Below are positions 24,110 to 35,400 of a stretch of DNA of 64,000 nucleotides, one piece after another. The notes below the pieces were generated by a model, which searched no databases, was not told the DNA's origin, and was given only the letters and a program-made list of their open reading frames with translations. A program made the translations under genes and the position numbers. Origin of the DNA: Sclerurus mexicanus (lineage: Eukaryota > Chordata > Aves > Passeriformes > Furnariidae); contig VWZF01007071.1 in NCBI GenBank assembly GCA_013396755.1, positions 19,149 to 83,148 on the forward strand. Reading direction: 5' to 3'. The stretch's first letter is position 1, and each line of letters opens with the position of its first letter.

Positions 24110-25099
24110 TAGGACACTGGGCTGTTGGTTACATCCAGAGGGTAGTGGTCAATGGCTCGGTGTCCAGTGGACAGTGACAGATGGCTTTGCTATTTAGTGT
24201 CTTCATCAGTGACACAGATAAAGAGGTCTAGTGCACCCTCAGAAAGTTTGCAGGTGACACAAAGCTGAGTGGTTAAGTTGACACAATAGAAGGACAGGAT
24301 GCTGTCCACAGGAATCTAGACAAGCTCGAGAAATGGGCCCATGGGAACCTCATGAGGTTCAGCAAAGCCAAGTACAAAGTGCTGCTTGAGGCAACCCCAA
24401 GTGTCAATACAGCCTGGGGGATGAACAGATCAAGAGAAGAGGACTTGGGGGTGCTCGCAGGTGAGGGGCTGGGTATGAGCTGTCAGTGTGCACTTGAAGC
24501 CCAGAAAGCCAGTTGTGTCCTGGGCTGCATCAGAGCTAGCATGGCCAGCAGGGCAAGAGAGGGGATTCTGCCCCTCACCTCTGCTCTGGTAAGACCCCAC
24601 CTGGAGCGCTGCATCCAGCTCTGGGGTCCCCAGCACAGGAAAGACATGGAGTTGTTGGAGCGGGTCCAGAGGAGGGCTACAGAATTGATTAGAGGGGTGG
24701 AGAACTGCTCCTGTGAGGAAAGGCTGAGAGAATTGGGATTGTTCAGCCCAGGGAAGGCTCTGGGTGAACCATATTGCAGCCTTTCAGTACTCAAAGGGGG
24801 CTATAAGAAAGACAAACTTTTTAGCAAGATCTGTTGCAATTGAACAAGGGTTAATAACTTTTAAGGAGAGTTGATTTAGGTTAGACATATGGAAGAAATG
24901 TCTTGCAGTGAGGGTGCTGAAACACTGGAACAGGTTGCCCAGAGAGATGGTGGGTGCCCCATCCCTGGAAATATTCAAGGTCAGGTTGAATGGGACTCTG
25001 AACAACCTGATACAGTTGATGATGTCCCTTGCAGGGAGGTTGGATTAAATGAACTTTAAAAGGTCCCTTCCAACCCAGGCTAATCTATAGTTCTATGAA
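24110..25099 (+). mobile_element. 5'-truncated CR1 LINE with 3' terminus, + orientation
   Basis: This is a dead copy of the CR1 non-LTR retrotransposon covering the C-terminal part of the ORF2 reverse transcriptase and the 3' end. Conceptual translation shows IQRVVVNGS (about 24126), KFAGDTKL (24244-24267), LDKLEKWA, EDLGVL, LGCIRASMASRARE, LVRPHLE, LLERVQRRATELI and ERLRELGLFS, all hallmarks of CR1 ORF2. A 163-codon frame at 24352-24843 survives, but other parts need frame changes and contain stops. The 3' end reads AGGTCCCTTCCAACCCAGGCTAA and then TTCTATGAAA, matching the CR1 terminal octamer region rather than a poly(A) tail. It is 5'-truncated, as is usual for CR1. The second position of the FADD catalytic motif region reads FAGD. 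Confidence 0.92.
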
Positions 25100-26699
25100 A
25101 ATAATACTGAGTTTTACTGGTATGATGCAGTTCCACTAGTAAAAATACTTGCTCAGGCAGATCTTTGTATTCACTACCACACTTAAACAGACACAAAAAA
25201 CCCATTTCTAACTATTTTCTGAAGATGCCATGTCCAATGTTTGTTCATCTGCCATTCTGCTTTTGTTGATCAGGTTCTGAAAAAGAAGTGGGTGAAACAG
25301 CTGCATGCTGGGTGTTTGAGCTTTAGCAGGGGTTGAGGGTCAAACATAAATAGCTGTATTTATACTGGAAACAGAGAGAACTGCTCTGAACTGATTATAC
25401 TTGTAAATGCACTGAGTTTCACCTAGAGCACTGAGCCAAAATGGGTGCTTGTTTTTGTTTCAGGGTAGATTTAATTAAAGTTTTGTTCAAAGGCTTTGTG
25501 ATAAACTTGTTAAATCAGTTTGAGAGCCACTAATTTATAGGGAACTGGTTAAGGACATACTGTTTCTCTTTTTTTTTGGTGTTGGTTTTTTTGTTTTGTT
25601 TTGTTGCTCTGTCTACAGATGTTCAGACTCCTCATGCCTTTAACAGTTGTGTTATACCACAAAGGAGCAGAGTGGCTGGGATGCCTGCAGCTGGATATAC
25701 TAAAGTATGTCTGGATTTCTGTAAAATTGAGTTTTGTTTATCCCCTTTAGGAGGCTTGAAATAATTTATTATTTCAAGACACGCCGAAATTTGGGAATAC
25801 ACTGCTTTTTATGAGTGTGAAGATGATCTCATTTTCTTTTGTCTTGACAGATGTCAAGCTGTTAATATCAGCTAGTCTATACTTCTCTAGTGCTTTTACT
25901 GCTGCTGTTTGTTTGGGACACTTTGTTTAAATCCGCTTATCACCCTAAAGTACAGTTCTAATTCTTAGAACTGCTGTTGCCACCCTTTACATGTGAGTGC
26001 AACATTTACTATCCTGTGGCTTATGCCTGTGGCTTCAGTATGTGTATTTTGGTAGCTCAGTCATTTGCTGTGTACAGTCAGAGCTCTTTAATGCATACTC
26101 TCCAGACCTAATGAGTTGTTTAAATTGTTTGTTAGAACACTTCACCTCTTGACATGTGTATAATGTTGCTTTGCCTTAGAAATGCAGGGCAGGCCATAAG
26201 GCATGGATTGATACATAAGGTGAAAGAGCTGTATGATCTAAAGCACAGAATACATAACCACAGGGATGCATCATTTAGATTCCTGAAAGTAACAATTCAC
26301 TTTCATTACAGCTATGAACAGAGGGGTTGTGCTACTGTTGAGAAGACAGCTGTGTGGCTACTTAATCATGCTCATTCCAGTGGATGCCACATCTGTCAGT
26401 CAGGCTCTCTGTTTTTGACTTCAGGAGCAAACTTTGCCATCATTAGCATGACATTTGTATTGAAAGGTTAAACAGTAGAGAGGCAATCTGAAGTTGGTTG
26501 AGGTTTCCTTGATTTGTTTGCACTGTATTACAATGGTGAAGTTAGAATAGGTCTACTAAAAAGTTTTTCAAGAAGTGCCTTTTCCCTTATTTTTGCCCTT
26601 TTTTGAGTCTGAACTTTGCTGCGCCTTCTGCTTGTGTGTGTGCGAGGAGTGCAATTTAGAAAAGATATGATTGGGAGTGGCTTTGAACCTCAATTTTCA
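25100..26699 (+). other. Intron-like sequence between two CR1 copies
   Basis: No recognisable exon or repeat. A 105-codon open frame at 26154-26471 (+) has no family resemblance that I can see and no exon-like boundaries. Confidence 0.5.
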
Positions 26700-27672
26700 G
26701 GTAAGCGTTTAGGGATGTGAAAGGCAACAAGAAGGACTTCTGCAAGTATATCAACAGCCAGAAGGAGAGTAGGGAAAACGTGGAAAAAGCTGAGGCCTTT
26801 TTTTGCCTTGGTCTTTATTGTAAGATCTGCCTTCTGAGTCCAGGCCTTGGAGACTAGTGAGAAAGTCTGGAGCAATGAAGGCTTAGCCTCAGTAGAGAAG
26901 GACCAAGTAAGGGAACATTTAAACAAATTTACTGTAAGGAAGCTGACAGAATGCACCTTTGAGTGTTGAGGGAGCTGATGTCATAGCAAAACCACTCTGA
27001 ATTATTTTTGAAAGATGGAGACAATAGAAGACTGTTCCTGAGAACTGGAAGGAAGCAAATGTTACTCTTGCCTTCAAGATGGGCAAGAGGGTGAAGGGAT
27101 TTAGAGACTGCTCAGCCTCCCCTTGACCCCTGGAAAGATGGAACAAATTCTCCTGTGAAGCCACTTCCAAACATATGAAGGACAAGAACATGATTAGCAA
27201 TAGTCATTGTGGCTTTATGAAGGGGAAATCGTGCTTGACCAACCTGTCGACCCTCTGTGACAAAATGGGTTGGTGGAGGAGGGAAGAGAAGTTTGTGCTG
27301 TTTGACTTGACCAGTTCTTTCGTTGTCTTCTCCCTTAACACCCTTGCTGACAGTCTGGCTGGTGCCATCCTGGGTAGCTAAGCAGACAAGGAGGGGGATT
27401 GCAAACTGACTGAAATGCTGGGCTCAAAGGGTTGTGAGTAGTGCTGCAAAGTCCAGCTGTAGGCTAATTACTAGTGCTATACCCTAGGGCTGTTTATGAT
27501 CTTCATTAATGACCTCAATGGTGGGACACAGTGCACCCTCAGCAAGTTTGCAGGTGATGCAAAATTGGGTGGCATGGATGACACAACAGACAGTTGTGCT
27601 GTCATCCAGAGGGATCTTGACAGCCTGAAGAAGTGGGCTGACAGAACTCTCATGTTCAAAAAGGTTCCGCAA
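26700..27672 (+). mobile_element. CR1 LINE ORF2 remnant lacking its 3' end, + orientation
   Basis: This is a degraded CR1 reverse-transcriptase segment. Translation in shifting frames gives RDVKGNKKDFCKYI (about 26709), ADRMHL, VLREL, LRTGRK, MKDKNMISNSHCGFMKGKSCLTN split over 27175-27243, then FINDLNGG (27502), CTLSKFAGDAKLGG (27532-27573) and VIQRDLDSLKKWADRTLM (27599-27652). These occur in CR1 ORF2 order. Internal deletions and stops are present. Similarity stops near 27672, just after the KWADR block, so the RT C-terminus and the CR1 3' terminus are absent. The neighbouring + copy at 24110-25099 covers the later part of ORF2 and shares only a short overlap with it, so these are two separate insertions. 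Confidence 0.88.
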
Positions 27673-30600
27673 GCAAATCTGCAGGAAGAGTGCCTGCAGT
27701 CCCACATCGTTGTTCCTTGTGCTTCACAATGTTCATGCCATTGCCGGCTGTTGGCAGACTGCTTGTACTCTGCCTTGAGTAGCATACTGCCATTTACATG
27801 TGGTGATTAGACTAAAATATGCAAAACTGTTTGGAGAGGACTCTTGAAGTCCTAGGAAAGAATGCGATAACAAAACTAAAACATTTATTTTAAGGGTACT
27901 TGAAGTGTCAAGGAGACAGTTTTCACAGCCCTGGACCATTGTTTAAATGTTACTTGATGTCAGAGTTCAGAGAGGCAAGGAATGTGAAAGTGGTTTTGAT
28001 CACAGCTTATGTAATGGTTTGCCCCTTGAAAACTTCAAAGTTGCTGCTGTCTAGCTGTGTATTGCTGAACCCACAGTCTATTATGCTTGGTACAGTCAGC
28101 CCTGCTGCCACAAGTTGCATGTGGTTTGCAAGTTATTTCTTCGTGAAAGTGCAACATCTTTTACAGCCGTCCTTAGATCTTTAGAACTAATATCACCGTA
28201 CTGTTTGCTTAAGTACATCTCATTCAAGATTTCAGATGTCTTGGTTTGCAGTTCTGATCTTTTGAAATGTTTTAGCTGGAGTGCACAAAAAATTAATTGT
28301 GAGGAGACAGAACCTTTGAGGGTGGTGACTAGGTACAGACTCTTAAATTGTCTGTGTTTATGAGTGACCAAAATAGCTTTAATGGAAATGTTCAGATGTA
28401 TGTTAAGCGTCTTGGATGATGCGGTATAAAGCATTTGATACAAGAAATTTGAGTCCAGAAGAACGACTTGAAGATGACCTGTATTGATTGTCGTGGCCAA
28501 ATTTGCACAGTAAGTAGTGGTTGTGTGAGTTATGGAAGGTTTTAATAAATCTTATAAAACAAAATTCTAATGCAGCTACAGTTGTTTGAAATGAATGAAA
28601 AGCAACAGCATTGTAGCATCAGTGCTGCATCTGATCTTAGAAGCAGATAATAGTTCACAAGCTTCATGAGAAGAACTTGGAAGAGCTGTATGATACAAAT
28701 TATCCTCTTCTCTGCTGAAAAGCCCAGCGTATCGATTTCTGTTATTTAGGGGTTTGTGCTGGTCTGTTGTAGTGCATCTTTATTGTGGTCTGAGACTGTG
28801 ACATCCTCCCATGGCTTTGTTCTTTTATGAATGGTGGTGTATGAGTGAAAAAGCCATCACAAGCATCTAAATTGTAATTAGTTTTTGGAATGGAGATACT
28901 CATCAACATAGTTAAGCCAAAGTAAAAAAAAAACAACCCCCCCACCAAACCTAAAACATTGATTAATGTGATTTTGCAGAGAACGGTTTCAACCACTCAT
29001 ACTTGATGCAGATGTTTGTCTATATGCACAACACATTCACGAACTTCTGTAGTTAACTTTTTACGTAGATTGGCTTGGCAGACGTGTCAGAGCTAAGAGT
29101 GGATTTTGTTAGTGCGTCAGTGATTGATGTCCATGTGTATTCATTGTGTTGTATGCGCGACTTCATTATCAAGAGTTTGTATGCGAAGGCAGAAGGCAGG
29201 CTGGTTGGCTGGAGGTGAACAAAAAGAATAATCTAGTTCTCTGAATCTGGAAATATTGATCCATATGGTCTGTGTTATACCCACTTTCTAAAGGGGCATT
29301 CTCAAGCTTAGTTATAAATCAAACTTCTGAAAACTTAAATCTGCTGCAGCATTTTCTGCTGACAAATATACCTAAGTGTCTGTGCATCATCATACTGCAA
29401 TCAGTTGCAATCAGTGTGGCAATTGCTTAGATAATCTTTGCTGGAAGGAATATGTCAATAGGAAGGGGTTCCTGTTTTAATCCTAATAATGCAAGTTGGA
29501 ATGTATGTTGTCTGCTGGATTGTTATTTGAAGTGGATGCCAGACATTCTTGTGATAAAATCCATGATAATAATTCTGCCAATTTAAGGAGACACCAGCTC
29601 CACCCCAGAAATTCATAGGAAGCAAAATCTGGAAAATGTGATCCAAGATGAGACTGTATTTAGGCCATGGAATACCTCTCATCCAGCTTCTAGAAAGCCT
29701 GTCTGTGAACTTAGTTTTATTTTTTGTCTGTGAAACTGATCTTACAATTTTGTGATGCTCTTGGCAGGGAATTGATAAGAAAAATATTTATACAGTTGCA
29801 GCTGTGTGGTTCTTCCTCATGTATATAGTTGATTCCAGATGTCTAGGTCCAAGCAGGAATTAAATGGGGTTGATTTTCTGTTATAAAGAGATGGGAGTCA
29901 GTCAGCTTCCTGATGTGTACAGTAGCATGACTGCAGTATAGTTTGCTGAAGATCCTAAAGTGACGATAGAATTAAGAAGTGTTTTAACAGAGTTGGTTTC
30001 TCATTTTAAACAGAGGTAATTGTGGCACAGTGTAATATGTGAACCATAGCATTACAAGCAGGTAAACAATCCAGAGGCTTATGAAAATTCAGCCAGGGTT
30101 TTTTTGATAGACTTTACTCCATCTGAAAGTGGACCTCAAGGGCTAACTTTTGCACTTAGAGCTTGCTCAGTGCAATTTAAACTGAACAGTAGAAGTACAG
30201 TGAAAACAAAACAGTTTTGTAATGACTCTTTGAAGAAAGGATATTTTTTTCCTGCAAGCTTGTACAAAGCTCAAGTAGCAGGTCATGAGTAACTGCACTT
30301 TCTAAAAAATTGTTTATGAATCTTTTCCATATACTAACAGATTTCACTGCTGTTTAAAATAGCATTTATGAATTTAGTGATACTTTTAGTTTCTGAGAAA
30401 TAGAGATCTCGATCTTGCTTTACTTTTTAGGAAATGGTGTGTATATGTTGTGAGGAATGTAACCAGAATCTGTAGATCTTGACATCTGGGTTATTCAGCC
30501 TGGACTATGGAATTTGCTTTGTCATTTTGAAAAAAGTGCAGTATCAAAGTGTGCTTCACTGTTTGAACTACGTTTTAATATATGCAAGCTCAAATTTGAT

Positions 30601-32249
30601 TCTGTGATTTGACTTTGTGCTTTGCTGTGTGTTGCTTCCACAAATTCTCTTTGCTATTTGATAAAATTGCATTCTGTCTCTCAAAAATTCTTAGCCATTA
30701 CCTTAACCTGATGTTAATAAGTGAGGTAATGCATTTTATTTAATGTATGAAGAACTTGAACTGGAAAAAATATTAAGTGTTTGAGATCTCACCTGCCAGG
30801 TTTTTTTCCCTCCCTATTCCAGTTTCAAATGCAAATATCTAGAAATGCAAATTGATTGCTGAAACTTTGTGATTGAACTAAATATGAGAGCAAGCTTGTC
30901 CAGCTGTCTCATTCCAGTAAACGTTAAGGGTTTACAGCACTAACCCAAATTATGCTTTTGTGTAGTTTTCAGTAGACTTTTTACTAAAGGAAGGTTGAAA
31001 TAATGTTGCTTATTTGCTCAGTGCTCTCTGCTCGCATAAACTTCAAACAAAATGTGAAGATTGCTGCTTCATCTTTAAAGAACTGGTAACTAAATATAAA
31101 GGTCTAATAATGAAAACACAGTAAACCCACATTTGAAGTAGTCATTCATATAGTCTGGGCCAGTCTTTTTGTTAACTGTGTACTTGAGAAGATAAGACTT
31201 TTTGACTAGTAAAAAGCAGTAATTTTACTTAGAAGGGAAGTAGGTAAAATATTACCTTTTTATTTAAGAGCCTTGCAGTTTGTTATTGACCTAAACAGCT
31301 TGTTCTGTAAGGATTCAGTGGCAGTTCTAAGAAACAGGAAAAATTAACCTGATTAACATACTTGTTGACCTTATTCCTTATGTCATGGGCATCTCCTTGC
31401 AGGTTTGGGGATGTAATTCTAAAAAAGGAAACACGGGAAAAAACACAAATGCAGTGAATATCCCATTTTCCCTAAATATGTGTATACAGTTTCCTGAATA
31501 AACAGATCTGGACTATATTATGGTAAATTCCAAATATGTATATTGGAAGAAATAGCCAATAATTGCTTTTGTTCTGCTAAATCCATTTCAGGAAACACGT
31601 AACTTTAAAAGAGAGTGGATGTAACAAATGAAAGCTGTCACAGGAGACTACCACTTAGGGAGCTTCACAAATACGTTGTTTCTGGTCCCCTGCAGATGCC
31701 AAGTGGACATGTTCACCAGGATTTCTGAAGTGGACAAGGCTTGGTTAGAAAAGCATCTATGGTCTTCGACAATGATTTTTTCTGAAAGCCAAAATAAGTA
31801 ACTAGCAAAAGTATATTTATTATCCTAATCTCCAAATTTGCACGCTTCTTACTGCCTTCCTGACAGGATGTTTTGGAGGACAGTGTGTCCCTCCCTTGAG
31901 GTCAAGACAGGACGGGGAGTAGATCTTCATCCTTAAGAACTGGAGCCATTTTAAACAATGATGCACCTTTGATATGTGATTGTCTGCAGAGAAGAGGGGT
32001 ATCAGCTACAGCACTTCCTCATATTGTTGTGTACTCAGAAACACGTCACTAGCAAAGTATCAAATCTTTACAAAGTCCACATTGTAAACTGAACTGTGTG
32101 CAAAGCCGTAATTTATGAAAGCTCAATTTTCTTGGAGACCTTTGTACTAATTAGTTTAAAATTTTACCCTTGGTTTGTAGATAGAGTTTAGCAGGTTGTT
32201 TCAATCCATGTGACACAGCTGTTTTAAACATACCAAAATAAATGGTAAG
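27673..32249 (+). other. Intron-like sequence
   Basis: Mostly AT-rich, no recognised exon. The stretch 29035-29215 has about seven CpGs in a CpG-poor background and may be a small conserved element. A 134-codon minus-strand frame at 28096-28500 has no recognisable product. No transposon family recognised after 27672. Confidence 0.5.
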
Positions 32250-32408
32250 GTGGGGGTTTTTTTGGTTTGGTTTGGTTTTGGGCTTTGTTTTTTTTGGGTT
32301 TTGTTTTTTTGGTGTTCCCCCCCCGCCTTGGTTTGGGTTTTTTTTTTGTAGTGTTTGGGGTTTTTCCTTCTTCCCTCCCCCCCTTTTTTTTTTTTTTCTG
32401 TTTTTCCC
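32250..32408 (+). repeat. T/G-rich low-complexity tract with C8, C7 and T14 runs
   Basis: About 160 bases are made almost only of T and G (GGTTT and GTTTT units) with C8 at 32317-32324, C7 at 32377-32383 and T14 at 32384-32397. Strand composition is extremely skewed (almost no A). It is followed by ordinary sequence. Several overlapping open frames here are composition artefacts. Confidence 0.85.
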
Positions 32409-35400
32409 CAATCATGAGTCTTAATTTACATTCTTCACATCTATATAGACTGACTGTTAGACTACTTTATAGCAGAACTAGAGGGCTGGGTTGGTGTGGA
32501 TTTTTGTGGTTTGTTTTTAAAGCTGGTTTCTGCTGGAAGTCTTCTTGTGAACTTTCTTCTGCAGAGTAAGTCCCTTCTGTCCCTATGGGGCTGTGAGTTG
32601 GTGTTAGGTGAGTGCTGTTTCTGGATTACATGCATTATTGCAACTCATTTCATGCATTTCCCAAGTTGAAAGAGTGTCACTAGTTTAATTTCAGTGGCAT
32701 GGATGTAACAGTTCAAGAACTACTTCACACAAGGAATGCAGGAGGTATCATGTCAGCTAATGCAGATGGGGTTTATTTGTTCACTGCTCTGCAAACTGAG
32801 TTCGGAACCAGCAGTTTAATGTGTTTTCCCGAGTGAAGCACTCTGCTTATGGTCCAGAAAATCCGTCCTGAAAGTGTTCTCCAAAAAAGCTGAATTCCAT
32901 TTACTGCTGACATGTAACACTCTTTCAGATGAGTGCAAAGTAGCTGTCTTTGTAAGTTAAAATGAAATTATGTAAGGGAAGGGTATGTGTGTTGTGCTGT
33001 GGTGGTAGTTTTTTCCCCCATAAGATCTGAGTGACTGATCTCTGATTACAACTAAAAGAGCTGCCAGAAGATCTAATGCAGTGGTTTGATAAGTGGTTAG
33101 CTCTTGGGAGGAGGATTGGGAATGAATATAAATTTTCATAAGAGGTTTGATTTTTTTAGTGTTAAAACCAAAACAAAAAAAGAGCTGCTTTATTCAGGCA
33201 GTAGACTACTCATCAGAATGACTGTTGAAACAAAATCATTCTTGATGCACAAGCTGTGGACTTGCTTCAAAATAGAAGTTTCAAGTACTGATACTTGTTA
33301 GGAATTTAGGATTTAATTAAGAAGTGGTTGCAGAAAACCACATGCCAACTTAAGCTGAGTATGTAGAATTCTAATAGAAAAATGGTACAGTGATTAATAG
33401 CACCTAGCAATTTCATAAGGGATAAAATTATTTTTAATTCTAAGTAAATTAGACGTAATTTTGGTACACTCATGGCAGTTGGAAAGCAAATCTTTTCCCC
33501 TTAAAGGGAAAAAAAATAGATGGGAAAAGGGTAGGAGAGGATATCATAGCAGACTCTTTGGATTAGATTTAATATTCACAGCATAGTGATGTGTTGACTA
33601 CTGTGATGAAAACTTCCTATAAGTACTTTCAGGGAGATGGGGAAGAGGGGATTATAACTGTGACTTTCCTACTGAGGGCCTTTAATTTTCGTTTCTACAG
33701 AAATGAAGAGGACAATTGTCCACTCCTGAGCCTTCCTGAATATAAATGTGATGTTGTCTTTCACTGGTTCTTTTTCTTGGCTTGTTTGTTTTTAGCTAAG
33801 AAGTGTTTTCTTTCCTCTGCTTTTAACAGAAAAGAAAACGGAGATGAAAAGGCATGGATTCTCCTTTAGGCTGCAGTTTGCAGCGAGGCACTTCTCATCA
33901 GGTTCTCTTCTTTGCCTGGGTTGCCCAGGATTGAAATAGTTGGGGCAGCAGGGCTGGGAAGCTGTGATGGAAGGGCACGGCAGAGCTGGGCAAGGCCGGT
34001 GTCATCGCTGTACAAAGTACATACAGTACTAGTCCAAGCTCTTTGCTAACCCATCGCTCCTAGCGTAGTAGTGATTTGGATCAGTTTCATTCTGGTAGCA
34101 TCTTTATGGGTGAATGGAGTGAGATAAGGCTGTGGAAGAGCCCAGTGTGATCTGGTAGTGAAACTTTACAAGTTAAGCAAACTGGAGGGAAATCTGGCCC
34201 CAACTCACATTTTGTTATTAATATTAGAACTTGATTTTGTACTTTGGTTACTTAAGACTGCTGGAAAGGGATTTTTTTCTCCCTCACATTTACCTACGGG
34301 ATATATAGCTATGAGTGAACATGTTCAAAACATAACGCTTCAGTGTATGTTTAAATACTGATTGATGTTGGGGGTGGGTATTTCCTGATACTTAATAATG
34401 GTTTAGAAGAGTTAGTCATCATTGGCCAGGAAATACCAACTCCAGATTAGATTGAGTTCAGTTATCTAAAAGATATTTCAGAGTCCATCTGAATGTGGTA
34501 CGTTGCCAGAGGCATTGTGTTCATAGCAGCATCTTGTTTTGCTGTTCAATTATAGAATAAGTAGTTGTATGTGGGTTCTGTGTACTATAAATATGTCATC
34601 TTGAAGTCACTACCTCTGCTGCCCCAGGTTTTGGGAAGTGGTTGGACAGTGTTGCCTAAAACTCGACTTAAATTCTGTAACTAAGAATTTTGGATTCTCA
34701 AGTGAAGCGCTTACCACTTCTTCCTGTGTCCCCCTTCCACCACCTTGGCAACCACAATTGCCATCTATGTAAATTTTACAGTACTTCAGGTTGGGATTAA
34801 AACTGCATCTTTTCATCTTTTCAGGTTGGTCACATTCCTTTGCACTTTCTGAATGGGAGTGCTGATGTTGTGCCCTTAATCCAGTGTACAAGCATTTGTT
34901 TGTACTTGGCATGATAGAGTAAATAAGTTTATTTAAGAAAAATGGACAAAAATGCAGAGTCTGACATATACCACTATCAAACAACCCTGGATCTTATAAC
35001 CAAATGGGGTTTTTTATGCTTTATGAACTGAAAAAAACCCAAAAAAACAAACAAAAAAAAACCACCAGAGAAAAAAAGAAAAAAAAGTATTTTTAAGTGT
35101 TTGTAGACCCCTGCTCCAGAAATACTTATTCTGGAGTCTTTACTGTCTGAATCTTTGCTCCAGTCTTTACTTAAACCATATTGACTGAATATTTTTGGGG
35201 AGTTGAGGGATAATAAAAACGACCAGTGACCTCTTTGATTCAAGGCTGAAATTCTGGAAATGTCTTCCTGGCTACCTTAATCTCTACTCTGCCTTTTGGC
35301 TTCTTTCCTTTTCAGGGCAGGTGAATTTTTCCAACTGTAATCTTGTAAAAACATATAATGGGACTTAACTGTATAATGGTAGGCTTCTATGCTTCCATTA

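Noticed and set aside
24352..24843. 163-codon + open frame as a host gene
   Set aside because: Its translation is CR1 ORF2 reverse-transcriptase C-terminus; it is part of a truncated retrotransposon without an intact start or catalytic core.
24110..27672. The two + strand CR1 pieces as one element split by an insertion
   Set aside because: The left piece carries the later part of ORF2 and the 3' end, the right piece the earlier part, and they overlap around the KFAGD block; the order is wrong for a simple split.
27496..27810. 104-codon + open frame as a gene
   Set aside because: The first half is CR1 RT sequence and the rest is unrelated read-through past the truncation point.
28096..28500. 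134-codon minus-strand open frame
   Set aside because: No recognisable domain and a competing frame on the + strand; likely chance.
32151..32424. Lys/Pro-rich and Phe-rich overlapping open frames
   Set aside because: Low-complexity T/G tract translated in several frames; no real protein.
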